In this document: positions 42,189 through 50,991 of the stretch, one piece after another | How positions within the stretch are numbered: the first letter of the stretch is position 1 | Layout: every line of letters starts with the position of its first letter | Source of the DNA: Streptomyces sp. NL15-2K | Lineage (GTDB): Bacteria; Actinomycetota; Actinomycetes; Streptomycetales; Streptomycetaceae | Direction: 5' to 3' | DNA: 64,000 bases | NCBI RefSeq assembly: GCF_030551255.1 | Contig: NZ_CP130630.1 | Span: 5,499,501 to 5,563,500 of the forward strand | Position numbers and translations under genes: made by a program | Notes under the pieces: generated by a model | Seen by the model: only the letters and a program-made list of their open reading frames with translations | Databases searched by the model: none | What the model was told of the DNA's origin: nothing

Positions 42189-42263
42189 GGTCCTGTGGAG
42201 CAGTTTGGAGTGCTCGCCACCCTGTCAAGGTGGAGGCCGCGGGTTCAAATCCCGTCAGGACCG
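42189..42263 (+). tRNA. tRNA-Asp(GTC), second copy
   Basis: This gene is identical to 37649-37723: acceptor GGTCCTG/CAGGACC, anticodon GTC. It is followed by a terminator hairpin (AGGGCCGCG pairing with CGCGGCCCT, 42275-42307) and by two decayed repeats of its own 3' region. Confidence 0.95.
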
Positions 42264-42364
42264 CAGTGAAGAAAGAGGGCCGCGTCCCGCATCGGGGCGC
42301 GGCCCTTTCTCATGCCCGCACACACGCCCAGACCGCTCGCCGGCCTGTCAAGGTGGAGGCCGCG

Positions 42365-42392
42365 CCCGCGGCGCAGCCGCAATCGGGTACAG
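42365..42392. repeat. 28-bp insert, copy in first broken tRNA-Asp repeat
   Basis: Between GAGGCCGCG and CAAATCCCG the normal GGTT is replaced by 28 bp beginning CCCGCGGCGCAGCCGCAATC. Its reverse complement matches the insert of the broken tRNA-Phe at 37920-37947 in 25 of 28 positions. It contains the palindromic core CGGCGCAGCCG. Confidence 0.75.
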
Positions 42393-42511
42393 CAAATCCC
42401 GTCAGGACCGCAGTGAAGAAAGAGGGCCGCATCCCGCAACGGGACGCGGCCCTCACTCATGCCCGCACACACGCCCACACCGCTCGCCGCCCCGCCGAGG
42501 TGGAGGCCGCG

Positions 42512-42539
42512 CCCGCGGCGCAGCCGCAATCGGGTACAG
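42512..42539. repeat. 28-bp insert, copy in second broken tRNA-Asp repeat
   Basis: This is identical to the insert at 42365-42392 and at the same position of the tRNA-Asp 3' half, 147 bp further on. The insertion therefore probably preceded the tandem duplication. Confidence 0.75.
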
Positions 42540-42724
42540 CAAATCCCGTCAGGACCGCAGTGAATGAGAGAGCCCGGGTCTTCGACCCGGGCTCTCTTGC
42601 GTGCGCTACGGCGTGGGCGCCCGGCCGCCCCCGCGCGCCCACGCCACCTTGACGCCGTCACATTCGCTCGGTACTCAGGGACCAGGGCCCCGCTTCCCGC
42701 GCGGCCCCCCCCTGGAGGTGGCGT

Positions 42725-42940
42725 ATGGCGGCATCGGCTAGGCACGAGACGCGGGCGTTGCTTCGCGCGCATCTGTCGGCCGCCAGCTCGTACCGCCATC
42801 TGACGCGCCACTGTCCCATCTGCCACCATCTGCTGCGGCTGGCGATGGACTCCCCTTCCCGGCCCGCACAGGGCCGGGACGAGAACGTCGAGGGCGGAGC
42901 GTCTCCACCGCGCCCTCCAGCACATGACGATCTCCACTAG
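42725..42940 (+). CDS. DUF6274 family small protein
   Basis: This 71-aa protein resembles the DUF6274 family of streptomycetes: MAASARHETRALLRAHLSAA, SSYRHLTRHCPICHHLLRLA with a CPxC pair and neighbouring His residues that could bind zinc, then a low-complexity tail. GGAGG precedes the ATG. The stop codon TAG is formed by the left end (CTAG) of the MITE-like element at 42937, so the native C-terminus may have been longer. Confidence 0.75.
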   Translation: MAASARHETRALLRAHLSAASSYRHLTRHCPICHHLLRLAMDSPSRPAQGRDENVEGGASPPRPPAHDDLH

Positions 42941-43046
42941 GGCCTGTCCGGCGGATCATGCCGCAGACGCGGGGTCTGGCACGCCCATCTGCGTTGGATG
43001 GGGCGCCGCCGATTTCCTGCGACCTGATCCGCCGGACAGGCCCTAG
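42937..43046. mobile_element. MITE-like element, 110-bp copy
   Basis: Bounded by CTAG on both sides, the element has perfect terminal inverted repeats GGGCCTGTCCGGCGGATCA and its complement. It has no coding capacity. Its reverse complement matches both ends of the 286-bp element at 60927-61212 (GGTCGCAGGA at one end, CCCCGCGTCTGCGGCATGA at the other), so the two belong to one family. The terminal repeats resemble those of IS5-type elements; a transposase partner is not in the window. Confidence 0.8.
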
Positions 43047-43269
43047 CGCACGCGCGGCAGGGGCAACAAGGACTCTGGTGTGTGACGGGTGTCACCGCAT
43101 GAGTTTCTGAAATCGCGGTACTTACACCTCGCCTACAACTGGTCAATTTAATATGTGCAATTGCACTCTGCTCAGGGGTGCACCCACAGGAGATCCGACA
43201 CCCCTCCCCAGACTCCGACAAGGCCGCTCACAGAGCCGCCCGGACGACCACCTTCCACGCACAAAAAAG

Positions 43270-43303
43270 ATCGCGCTGGACCCGGCGGAGTCCAGCGCGA
43301 TCG
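43270..43303 (-). terminator. intrinsic terminator downstream of bldC
   Basis: GATCGCGCTGGAC (43270-43282) pairs with GTCCAGCGCGATC (43291-43303). Read on the minus strand, TTTTTTGTG follows. It lies about 143 bp past the bldC stop, giving bldC a fairly long 3' UTR. The rest of 43047-43445 holds no gene. Confidence 0.75.
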
Positions 43304-43445
43304 ACGACGCACCCTTGGCACTGCTTGGGAAGCCCCAAAGGGCTTGGGCGTGGGGCCTGTTGGGGCAGGACCCGCGTCGGTTGGAGCTAGGGCTTCGGGC
43401 GTCTCGGCCGGTAGGGGCCTGCCGAAATGCCCGAATATGTGATTG

Positions 43446-43652
43446 TCAGGCCTCGCTGCGCTGCTGCGGGATGCCCGCGAGCAGAGCACGGACCTCCGCC
43501 TCGCGATAGCGACGGTGCCCGCCGAGCGTACGGATCGAAGTGAGCTTGCCGGCCTTCGCCCACCGCGTGACCGTCTTGGGGTCGACGCGGAACATCGTGG
43601 CGACCTCAGCCGGGGTCAGCAGCGGCTCGGCATCAGGGGTGCGAGCGGTCAT
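43446..43652 (-). CDS. bldC: developmental regulator BldC
   Basis: This 68-aa MerR-like DNA-binding protein consists essentially of one winged helix-turn-helix: LLTPAEVATMFRVDPKTVTR, WAKAGKLTSIRTLGGHRRYR and EAEVRALLAG. The length and sequence match BldC of Streptomyces, which binds cooperatively to direct repeats and controls the onset of sporulation and antibiotic production. It stands alone with a long upstream region. Neighbouring genes (hrpA, DUF6274, a hypothetical gene, vdh, DUF3073, purM, purF) fit the conserved Streptomyces order around bldC as known from memory. Confidence 0.95.
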   Translation of the reverse strand: MTARTPDAEPLLTPAEVATMFRVDPKTVTRWAKAGKLTSIRTLGGHRRYREAEVRALLAGIPQQRSEA

Positions 43653-44159
43653 GAGCGGCCTCCTCGGGAGAACCGAACCTTCTCGGTTCTTTCCTCTAAA
43701 TTCTGCACCTTGACCCGCGTTGCCCGAAATGGCGGACGCGAGTCGAGTCGGTTATAGGACGAACGGCTTGTCCTCGGCACTACAACTACACCATCTGTCC
43801 AGCCGCGTCGGCCAAACCGATGGAATTGCCCCTCCAGGTGTTCATCAGCGACGGAAGCCGATGGACCATGCCATAGCGGACAGTCACGCCACTGTGACGA
43901 TCAGTCACAGGACGATCAGGAGTCACCAGACCCCCCAAAGCGTGCAATGCGAGCGGAATCCTCCCCGGACTCCTTGTCCTATTTTGGCATGAGGAGGGGC
44001 AAGGGACGCAAGAGCCGCGTACGTGCGGTCCGTCACGCTTGCCGATACTTGACCCCCACTTGAGGTGAACGCCCGGATCGGGACCTACGTCCCATGTTGA
44101 CGAAACCTCAAGAACCTCAGAGCGAGGACGAAACCCCAAAACGGGCGCTACGTCAAACG
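43653..44159. promoter_or_regulatory. upstream region of bldC
   Basis: No gene was found in these 507 bp. The first 100 bp are comparatively AT-rich (TTCTCGGTTCTTTCC and TAAATTCTGCACC), and CCTATAACC read on the minus strand near 43755 could be part of a promoter. It also receives the end of the leftward hypothetical gene at 44160. Confidence 0.4.
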
Positions 44160-45002
44160 TCAGTTCGCCGACCGCCGGTCCCGCACCGACCGCCACCGAT
44201 CCACGAGCCGCGCGTACGCCTCGCCCGCCGCGACGTCGTCACCGCGCCGCAGCGCGTCGATGCCCTCGGCCACATCGGCCGCCGAATGATCGTCCTCCAG
44301 CTCGCCGGCCGGCAGCGTATGCACCAGCCCGCCATAGTCCAGCTCCACCAGCGAGCGCGGGTGGAACTCCTCCAGCCAGCGCCCCACGTCCACCAGGCCG
44401 TCGATCAGCGGCCCCTCGTCGATGGCCTCCTTCAGGGCCCTCAGGCCCCGCGCCACCCGCCGCCGGGCCTGCACCATCGGCGTGCGGTAGCGCAGCATCG
44501 GAGGGACGTCGCCGGAGCCCTTGTCGAACCGCCGCTCCTCGTCCGAGACCAGCACGAACCAGTTCAGCGGCACCTGCCAGGTCGCCGTGCGGATCCACGG
44601 CCGGGCGTCCGGGTTGCGGGCCAGCCAGCGCTCGTAGTCCTGGGCGGCCTGACGCCGCACGACCGGGGGCAGCACCGCGTCCAGCACGGGCGCCGGAAGC
44701 TCCTCGGCGAGCTCTCCGAGGGCCTGCCAGCCGCGCAGCCGGGTGCGCCACGGACACACGCACAGCACGCCGTCGGTCTCGAGCACGAACGCGTCGCTGC
44801 TCTCGTGCACCGGCACCGGGATGGGCGGGGTGGGCAGCAGATCGGCCAGCGAGCGGCGCAGCTCGTCCTGGTACGACGGGCGGTCGGGGCGGCGGGCGTA
44901 GCGCGCCCAGTGGCTGCGCTCCGGCTCCGGGAAGGCGGCCAGCGGTTCGTACACGCGCAGATACGTCGCGTACGGAACGATCACCGAGGACACCTTGGGC
45001 AC
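44160..45002 (-). CDS. conserved hypothetical protein next to vdh
   Basis: This 280-aa soluble protein has good Streptomyces codon bias. It starts at GTG 45002 with GGGAGGGAG about 7 nt upstream. Features include VSSVIVPYATYLRVYEPLAA, WYxxR-like aromatic clusters, TATWQVPLNWFVLVSDEERR and a C-terminal helical region ending YARLVDRWRSVRDRRSAN. No known domain was recognised. Its position between bldC and vdh is conserved in Streptomyces by recollection, suggesting a core-genome role. Confidence 0.75.
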   Translation of the reverse strand: MPKVSSVIVPYATYLRVYEPLAAFPEPERSHWARYARRPDRPSYQDELRRSLADLLPTPPIPVPVHESSDAFVLETDGVLCVCPWRTRLRGWQALGELAEELPAPVLDAVLPPVVRRQAAQDYERWLARNPDARPWIRTATWQVPLNWFVLVSDEERRFDKGSGDVPPMLRYRTPMVQARRRVARGLRALKEAIDEGPLIDGLVDVGRWLEEFHPRSLVELDYGGLVHTLPAGELEDDHSAADVAEGIDALRRGDDVAAGEAYARLVDRWRSVRDRRSAN

Positions 45003-45224
45003 GCCTGCTCCCTCCCCCGCCGTCTGCCGGGAAAACCTGCGAAACCCGCACACAAACGAACGGGAAAACATGCAAATCGTCGCACGGCTCTACGCCGGGA
45101 GGAGGGGGCCCCCGGCGGTGCGCGGCCCACGGAGGGGCTCAGGCTCTAATCTCATGCTCACAGGTCCCGCCACCCATACGGGAGCCCGTGTCCGACCGCC
45201 GCTACTTACCAGGGAGTCACCACC

Positions 45225-46322
45225 GTGACCGACGTAACCGGCGCGCCCGCTGATGTCCTGCACACCCTGTTCCACTCGGAGCAGGGAGGTCATGAGCAGG
45301 TCGTGCTCTGCCAGGACCGCGCGAGCGGTCTGAAGGCCGTCATCGCCCTCCATTCCACCGCTCTGGGCCCCGCCCTCGGCGGTACCCGCTTCTACCCGTA
45401 CGCGAGCGAGCGGGAGGCCGTCGCCGACGCGCTGAACCTCGCGCGCGGGATGTCGTACAAGAACGCCATGGCCGGTCTCGACCACGGCGGCGGAAAGGCC
45501 GTGATCATCGGCGACCCGGACCGGGACAAGAGCGAGGAGCTGCTCCTCGCGTACGGCCGGTTCGTGGCCTCGCTCGGTGGGCGGTACGTCACCGCGTGCG
45601 ACGTCGGTACGTACGTCGCCGACATGGACGTCGTCGCGCGCGAGTGCCGCTGGACGACGGGCCGGTCGCCTGAGAACGGGGGCGCCGGCGACTCGTCCGT
45701 CCTGACCGCCTTCGGCGTCTACCAGGGCATGCGGGCCTCCGCCCAGCACCTGTGGGGCGACCCGTCGCTGCGCGGCCGCCGGGTCGGCGTCGCGGGCGTC
45801 GGCAAGGTCGGCCGCCTCCTGGTGGAGCACCTGCTGGACGAGGGCGCCGAGATCGTGATCACGGACGTGCGCGAGGAGGCCGTACGGCGGATCCTCGACC
45901 GCCACCCGGCGGGCGTGACGGCCGTCGCGGACACGGACGCGCTGATCCGGGTGGACGGGCTCGAGATCTACGCCCCGTGCGCGCTGGGCGGGGCGCTCGA
46001 CGACGACACCGTGCCGGTGCTGACCGCCAGGATCGTGTGCGGCGCGGCCAACAACCAGCTCGCCCACCCGGGTGTCGAGAAGGACATCGCCGACCGCGGG
46101 ATCCTCTACGCGCCGGACTACGTGGTGAACGCCGGCGGGGTCATCCAGGTGGCCGACGAGTTGCACGGCTTCGACTTCGAGCGGTGCAAGGCGAAGGCGG
46201 CGAAGATCTACGACACCACGTTGGCCATATTCGCACGTGCGAAGGCGGACGGGATCCCTCCGGCCGCCGCGGCCGACCGGATCGCCGAGCAGCGGATGGC
46301 GGAAGCCCGCAGGAGGCTGTGA
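45225..46322 (+). CDS. vdh: valine (branched-chain amino acid) dehydrogenase
   Basis: This 365-aa member of the Glu/Leu/Phe/Val dehydrogenase family has the catalytic lysine region [20 protein letters not shown] near residues 80-100, [20 protein letters not shown] for the NAD-binding Rossmann fold, and [30 protein letters not shown]. It oxidatively deaminates valine and related amino acids, supplying branched 2-oxo acids for fatty acid and polyketide starter units. GTG 45225 follows GGGAG. The 220-bp upstream region separates it from the divergent hypothetical gene. Confidence 0.93.
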   Translation: MTDVTGAPADVLHTLFHSEQGGHEQVVLCQDRASGLKAVIALHSTALGPALGGTRFYPYASEREAVADALNLARGMSYKNAMAGLDHGGGKAVIIGDPDRDKSEELLLAYGRFVASLGGRYVTACDVGTYVADMDVVARECRWTTGRSPENGGAGDSSVLTAFGVYQGMRASAQHLWGDPSLRGRRVGVAGVGKVGRLLVEHLLDEGAEIVITDVREEAVRRILDRHPAGVTAVADTDALIRVDGLEIYAPCALGGALDDDTVPVLTARIVCGAANNQLAHPGVEKDIADRGILYAPDYVVNAGGVIQVADELHGFDFERCKAKAAKIYDTTLAIFARAKADGIPPAAAADRIAEQRMAEARRRL

Positions 46323-46607
46323 CACGGGTTGGGCCGGTACCCGTCGGTGGACTGTTGGAGAGAACTCTCACTTCTACCGGCGGGTCGGCCGCCGATAAGT
46401 GGTTAAAATCGCGATTGACCAGCGAGGACGGGGCGCCTCGAAGGTCCTGAGCACACGCTCGTGCTGCGGGCGACGTACCGTATGGGCGCGGGCTCAGGTA
46501 CCGTGGAAGCCCTACGGACCGGTCTCTCCACGGAGAGCCCGTTCGGGATCATGAACGCGTGTCAAGACTCTGGGGCCGTCGAGCCCCGTCGTTGAGGGGG
46601 TCGAGCC

Positions 46608-46856
46608 ATGGGGCGCGGCCGGGCCAAGGCCAAGCAGACGAAGGTCGCCCGCCAGCTGAAGTACAACAGCGGTGGGACTGATCTCTCACGCCTGGCCGAG
46701 GAGCTGGGCGCATCGACGTCGAATCAATCGCCGAACGGCGATCGTTTCGAGGACGATGAGCAGGACGACGACGATCTGTACTCGCGTTATGCCGACCTCT
46801 ACGAGGACGGCGACGACGAGGACGAGGATTCCTCACAGCAACGTCGCGGCGCTTGA
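46608..46856 (+). CDS. DUF3073 family protein
   Basis: This 82-aa protein starts MGRGRAKAKQTKVARQLKYN, the hallmark of DUF3073, and ends with a very acidic tail (FEDDEQDDDDLYSRYADLYE and DGDDEDEDSS). The family is nearly universal in actinobacteria and encoded beside purM, as here. The function is unknown; a basic head and an acidic tail suggest nucleic acid or ribosome association. A terminator follows directly. Confidence 0.92.
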   Translation: MGRGRAKAKQTKVARQLKYNSGGTDLSRLAEELGASTSNQSPNGDRFEDDEQDDDDLYSRYADLYEDGDDEDEDSSQQRRGA

Positions 46857-46873
46857 CCTTGTACTGAGCACTC

Positions 46874-46905
46874 ACCCGGTCGGTGACTTCGGTCACCGAC
46901 CGGGT
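46874..46905. terminator. bidirectional terminator between DUF3073 and purM
   Basis: ACCCGGTCGGTGAC (46874-46887) pairs with GTCACCGACCGGGT (46892-46905) around a TTCG tetraloop. It lies between the convergent DUF3073 and purM genes and probably serves both. Confidence 0.85.
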
Positions 46906-46925
46906 TCTGTGCTGCTTGCAAGGGA

Positions 46926-48005
46926 TCAGGCGTAGTCACCGACCAGGGCGGCACCCGTGGGGTGCTCGCTCCTGTCCGTGATCTCGCCGGCGACCCACGC
47001 GTCGACGCCGCGGTCGGCCAGTGTGGCCAGGGCCACGTCCGCCGATTCCTGCGGCACGATCGCGATCATGCCGATGCCCATGTTCAGGGTCTTCTCCAGC
47101 TCCAGGCGTTCGACCTGACCGGTCTTGCCGACGAGGTCGAAGACCGGGGCCGGGGTCCAGGTGGAGCGGTCGACGGTCGCGTGCAGTTCGTCGGGGATGA
47201 CGCGGGCCAGGTTGGCGGCGAGGCCTCCGCCGGTGACGTGCGAGAAGGCGTGCACGTCGGTGGTGCGGATCAGGGCCAGGCAGTCCAGGGAGTAGATCTT
47301 GGTCGGCTCCAGGAGTTCCTCGCCCAGCGTGCGGCCGAACTCCTCGATCCGTGCGTCCAGGGACAGCCCTGCCTGGTCCAGCAGGACATGCCGGACGAGC
47401 GAGTACCCGTTCGAGTGAAGACCGGAGGCCGCCATGGCGATGACGGCGTCACCCTTACGGATGCGATCCGCGCCGAGGAGCCGGTCGGCTTCGACCACCC
47501 CGGTACCGGCGCCGGCGACATCGAAGTCGTCCGGGCCGAGCAGGCCGGGGTGCTCGGCCGTCTCGCCGCCCACCAGGGCGCAGCCGGCCAGGACGCAGCC
47601 CTCGGCGATGCCCTTGACGATGGCGGCGACACGCTCGGGGTGCACCTTGCCGACGCAGATGTAGTCGGTCATGAACAGCGGCTCGGCACCGCACACCACG
47701 ATGTCGTCCATGACCATGGCGACCAGGTCGTGGCCGATGGTGTCGTAGACGCCGAGGCGGCGGGCGATGTCGACCTTGGTGCCGACACCGTCGGTGGCGG
47801 AGGCGAGCAGCGGGCGTTCGAAGCGCTTGAGGGCCGAGGCGTCGAAGAGGCCGGCGAAGCCGCCGAGGCCACCGAGGACCTCGGGGCGCTGCGTCTTCTT
47901 CACCCACTCCTTCATCAGCTCGACGGCGCGGTCGCCCGCTTCGATGTCGACACCTGCTGTCTTGTAAGACGCGGTCGCGTAGCTGGCACCAGTTGTCTCA
48001 GACAT
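46926..48005 (-). CDS. purM: phosphoribosylformylglycinamidine cyclo-ligase (AIR synthetase)
   Basis: This 359-aa PurM performs ATP-dependent ring closure of FGAM to AIR in purine synthesis. Typical segments: ASYKTAGVDIEAGDRAVELM, LLASATDGVGTKVDIARRLG, IGHDLVAMVMDDIVVCGAEP (the DDI site), LVGGETAEHPG, GLHSNGYSLVR and the C-terminal HVTGGGLAANLARVIP. ATG 48005 gives the common MSETT start. It is 44 bp downstream of purF on the same strand, so the two form an operon. The three 100-200-aa open frames antisense to it are composition artefacts. Confidence 0.95.
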   Translation of the reverse strand: MSETTGASYATASYKTAGVDIEAGDRAVELMKEWVKKTQRPEVLGGLGGFAGLFDASALKRFERPLLASATDGVGTKVDIARRLGVYDTIGHDLVAMVMDDIVVCGAEPLFMTDYICVGKVHPERVAAIVKGIAEGCVLAGCALVGGETAEHPGLLGPDDFDVAGAGTGVVEADRLLGADRIRKGDAVIAMAASGLHSNGYSLVRHVLLDQAGLSLDARIEEFGRTLGEELLEPTKIYSLDCLALIRTTDVHAFSHVTGGGLAANLARVIPDELHATVDRSTWTPAPVFDLVGKTGQVERLELEKTLNMGIGMIAIVPQESADVALATLADRGVDAWVAGEITDRSEHPTGAALVGDYA

Positions 48006-48049
48006 GGCTAATGAGCACCTTCGTGTCGTACAGCAGGTAGTGCGGGCTT

Positions 48050-49579
48050 CTACGGGCGGCGGATCGCGTCGGCGGCGGCCGTGGCGGCCGGGCCCGCGGC
48101 CAGCTCCGTCTCCAGGAGCTGCTTGCCGAGCAGCTCGGGGTCGGGCAGCTCCATCGGGTATTCGCCGTCGAAGCAGGCGCGGCACAGGTTCGGCTTGGCG
48201 ATGGTGGTCGCCTCGATCATGCCGTCGATGGAGATGTACGCCAGGGAGTCGGCGCCCAGGGAGGTGCCGATCTCGTCGATGCTCATGCCGTTGGCGATGA
48301 GTTCGGCGCGGGTGGCGAAGTCGATGCCGAAGAAGCAGGGCCACTTCACGGGCGGAGAGGAGATCCGGATGTGGACTTCCGCCGCCCCGGCCTCGCGGAG
48401 CATCCGCACCAGGGCCCGCTGGGTGTTGCCGCGCACGATCGAGTCGTCGACGACGACCAGACGCTTGCCCTTGATGACTTCCTTGAGCGGGTTCAGCTTC
48501 AGGCGGATGCCGAGCTGGCGGATGGTCTGGGAAGGCTGGATGAACGTACGGCCGACGTACGCGTTCTTCACCAGGCCGGCGCCGAAGGGGATGCCGGACG
48601 CCTCCGCGTAACCGATGGCGGCCGGGGTGCCGGACTCCGGAGTCGGTATCACCAGGTCGGCCTCGACGGGGGCCTCCTTGGCGAGGCGGCGGCCCATCTC
48701 GACACGCGAGAGGTAGACGTTGCGGCCGGCGATGTCGGTGTCCGGGCGGGCCAGGTACACGTACTCGAAGACGCAGCCCTTGGGCTTCGCTTCCGCGAAT
48801 CGGGACGTCCGCAGGCCGTTCTCGTCGATGGCGACGAACTCGCCCGGCTCGATCTCGCGGACGTAGGCGGCGCCGCAGATGTCGAGGGCGGCGGACTCGG
48901 AGGCGACGACCCAGCCGCGCTCCAGGCGGCCCAGGACCAGCGGGCGGATGCCCTGCGGGTCGCGGGCGGCGTACAGGGTGTGCTCGTCCATGAAGACGAG
49001 GCTGAAGGCGCCGCGCACCTGCGGGAGGACCTTCCCGGAGGCCTCCTCGATGGTCAGCGGCTTGCCGTCGTCGTCGACCTGGGCCGCGAGGAGCGCGGTG
49101 AGCAGGTCGGTGTCGTTGGTGGCCGCCACGCGCGGGGTGCGGCCGCCCTCCTGCTTGGGCAGGTCGGCGACCATCTCGGCGAGCTGGGCGGTGTTGACGA
49201 GGTTGCCGTTGTGGCCGAGCGCGATGGAGCCGTGCGCGGTGGCACGGAACGTCGGCTGGGCGTTCTCCCACACGGAGGCGCCGGTGGTCGAGTAGCGGGC
49301 GTGTCCGACCGCGATATGACCCTGGAGCGAACCGAGCGAGGCCTCGTCGAAGACCTGGGAGACCAGGCCCATGTCCTTGAAGACGAGGATCTTGGAGCCG
49401 TTGCTGACCGCGATTCCCGCGGATTCCTGGCCCCGATGCTGTAGGGCGTACAGCCCGAAGTAAGTGAGCTTGGCGACCTCTTCGCCCGGAGCCCAGACAC
49501 CGAAGACGCCGCAAGCGTCCTGGGGGCCTTTCTCGCCGGGGAGCAGATCATGACTGAGTCGACCGTCACCACGTGGCAC
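48050..49579 (-). CDS. purF: amidophosphoribosyltransferase
   Basis: This 509-aa PurF performs the first committed step of purine synthesis (PRPP plus glutamine to phosphoribosylamine). After a propeptide of about 22 residues comes the N-terminal nucleophile Cys in QDACGVFGVW, followed by the glutaminase domain (YALQHRGQESAGIAV, VGHARYSTTG, HNGNLVN). The phosphoribosyltransferase domain has VVVDDSIVRGNT as the PRPP loop. The GTG at 49579 is kept because it reproduces the usual PurF N-terminus, although the GGAGG site is very close to it. It is upstream of purM in the same operon. Confidence 0.94.
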   Translation of the reverse strand: MPRGDGRLSHDLLPGEKGPQDACGVFGVWAPGEEVAKLTYFGLYALQHRGQESAGIAVSNGSKILVFKDMGLVSQVFDEASLGSLQGHIAVGHARYSTTGASVWENAQPTFRATAHGSIALGHNGNLVNTAQLAEMVADLPKQEGGRTPRVAATNDTDLLTALLAAQVDDDGKPLTIEEASGKVLPQVRGAFSLVFMDEHTLYAARDPQGIRPLVLGRLERGWVVASESAALDICGAAYVREIEPGEFVAIDENGLRTSRFAEAKPKGCVFEYVYLARPDTDIAGRNVYLSRVEMGRRLAKEAPVEADLVIPTPESGTPAAIGYAEASGIPFGAGLVKNAYVGRTFIQPSQTIRQLGIRLKLNPLKEVIKGKRLVVVDDSIVRGNTQRALVRMLREAGAAEVHIRISSPPVKWPCFFGIDFATRAELIANGMSIDEIGTSLGADSLAYISIDGMIEATTIAKPNLCRACFDGEYPMELPDPELLGKQLLETELAAGPAATAAADAIRRP

Positions 49580-49651
49580 GCCTCCGAGTGTAGGCGAGGT
49601 CGACCACTGGTCCGAATTGGGTAATGCTCCAGGATGATTCGCGGTAGTGGA

Positions 49652-50113
49652 TCACTTGGCGGCGACGGCTCGCACGCTCGTGCCGTTCGTGCTGGTCAGC
49701 GTGAGGTTGTCGGCGTCCACCCGATAACTGATCTTGCCGTTGAAGAGCTTCAGCAGAGCCCGTTCGGTCTTCATGAGTGAGGTGTCGCACATCATTCGGG
49801 TGGTGGCCGGGCGACCAACGGTGATATGTCCGTCGCGAACCGTGGCGTCGGCGTTGACGTGGTTGCAGCCGAGCCGGCCCGCGACCTTGCCCGTCTTCTC
49901 GTCGAAGGCGAGGTACGGCTTGCCCTGGGCGCGTTGGGTCGCGCCGTCCGCGGTGAAGCTGTCCACGCTCCAGTCGACGCCGGTGACGGGGCGCTGGACG
50001 GCGACCGAGCCGCTGCCGGGATCACCGCCCGCCTTCTCGCTTCCGCAGGCCGCCACGAGCGGAACGATCGCGGCGGCGGCCGTCAGGATCATGCGCTGCT
50101 TTTGCCTGTACAT
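49652..50113 (-). CDS. META-domain lipoprotein
   Basis: This 153-aa secreted protein has signal peptide MYRQKQRMILTAAAAIVPLV ending at the lipobox LVAAC. One META/HslJ-like domain follows: GKPYLAFDEKTGKVAGRLGC, NHVNADATV, then TRMMCDTSLMKTERALLKLF and YRVDADNLTLTSTNG. Two conserved Cys may form a disulphide. HslJ-like proteins are envelope stress or adhesion-related; the role is not known. ATG 50092 is an alternative start. It lies upstream of purF on the same strand. Confidence 0.85.
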   Translation of the reverse strand: MYRQKQRMILTAAAAIVPLVAACGSEKAGGDPGSGSVAVQRPVTGVDWSVDSFTADGATQRAQGKPYLAFDEKTGKVAGRLGCNHVNADATVRDGHITVGRPATTRMMCDTSLMKTERALLKLFNGKISYRVDADNLTLTSTNGTSVRAVAAK

Positions 50114-50184
50114 GCCGATTCGACGGAGCGGGTGGGGGGATCGGTTCCCTGGTTCCCCTCGCCGGTTGCCGTCACGCCGGTTCC

Positions 50185-50982
50185 TTACGACATGAGTGGC
50201 AGCAGCCCGCCGAGATCCGCTCGCTCCCCGCTCGCGCTGACCTCGGCCGCCTCGACGGCGTCCGTCCAGGTCACCCGCCCGGTGGCGAGGCGGATCCAGG
50301 TCAGCGGGTCGGTCTCGACGACGTTGGGCGGGGTGCCGCGGGTGTGCCTCGGCCCCTGAACACACTGCACGACGGCGTACGGCGGGATCCGCACCTCCGT
50401 GGAACCGCCGGGGGCCTTGGCCGCGAGGGCGTCGGCGAGGAGGCGGGTGCAGGCGGCGAGGGCCTGACGGTCGTAGGGGATGTCCAAGCCGGGGACGGCG
50501 GCGTTCAGGTCGTCGGTGTGGACGACGAGTTCGACGGTACGGGTGACCAGGTAGTCGGCGAGGGTCATGGCGCCGGTGCGGGCGGCCAGGAGGCGGGTGC
50601 CGGGGGCGGTGGCGAGGGCTTTGGCCAGCCGCTCCTCGGTGCGGGTGCAGAGGGCGTCGAGGTCGGGGTTCTCGGCGGCCAGGGCGTGCGTGCCGTCGTC
50701 GATGTCGGCGGCGCGTACGGCGGTCGCGAACGGCCAGTCCAGCAGCGTGAGCTCGGGCTCGGCCGGCTCGTCCCGGTCGAGGTTGCGGCTGACGGTCTCC
50801 ACGGCCATGGTCACGTGCGCGGCCAGCTCCCGTACGGTCCAGCCCGCCAGGCGGGTGGGGAGGGCGAGCTGCTCGGGGGTCAGGGTCCGTACGGCTTCCC
50901 GTACGTGCCCGAACTGGGTGAGCACCGCGGTGCGGATCTTGACGGGGTCGTAGGTGCGGGCGCGCTTCTTGGCCGGGGGCAT
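50185..50982 (-). CDS. maleylpyruvate isomerase family/sterol-carrier-type protein
   Basis: This 265-aa protein has an N-terminal DinB-like mycothiol-dependent maleylpyruvate isomerase domain (VREAVRTLTPEQLALPTRLA, GWTVRELAAHVTMAVETVSR, with HV as metal-ligand type residues, and VVHTDDLN). The C-terminal region is of the SCP2/alkyl sulfatase type (LTWIRLATGRVTW). Such proteins are thought to use mycothiol; the substrate is unknown. It lies between the META lipoprotein and the M23 peptidase genes in the same direction. Confidence 0.82.
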   Translation of the reverse strand: MPPAKKRARTYDPVKIRTAVLTQFGHVREAVRTLTPEQLALPTRLAGWTVRELAAHVTMAVETVSRNLDRDEPAEPELTLLDWPFATAVRAADIDDGTHALAAENPDLDALCTRTEERLAKALATAPGTRLLAARTGAMTLADYLVTRTVELVVHTDDLNAAVPGLDIPYDRQALAACTRLLADALAAKAPGGSTEVRIPPYAVVQCVQGPRHTRGTPPNVVETDPLTWIRLATGRVTWTDAVEAAEVSASGERADLGGLLPLMS

Positions 50983-50991
50983 GGCGGCAGC

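Larger units (their letters stand above)
42264..42596 (+). repeat. degenerate tandem repeats of the tRNA-Asp 3' region
   Basis: Downstream of tRNA-Asp, the segment from the terminator through a partial tRNA-Asp 3' half recurs with a 147-bp period. Each unit has a variant hairpin and the phrase AAGGTGGAGGCCGCG or GAGGTGGAGGCCGCG, then a 28-bp insert, then CAAATCCCGTCAGGACCG. Two broken tRNA-Asp 3' halves result, at about 42335-42413 and 42480-42560. The last unit ends in a strong hairpin GAGAGCCCGGGTC/GACCCGGGCTCTC (42568-42596). The repeats are too diverged and too few to be a CRISPR array. Confidence 0.75.

Noticed and set aside
42264..42596. possible CRISPR array
   Set aside because: There are only two or three units with a 147-bp period, and the repeated parts are tRNA-Asp and terminator sequence, not repeat-spacer structure.
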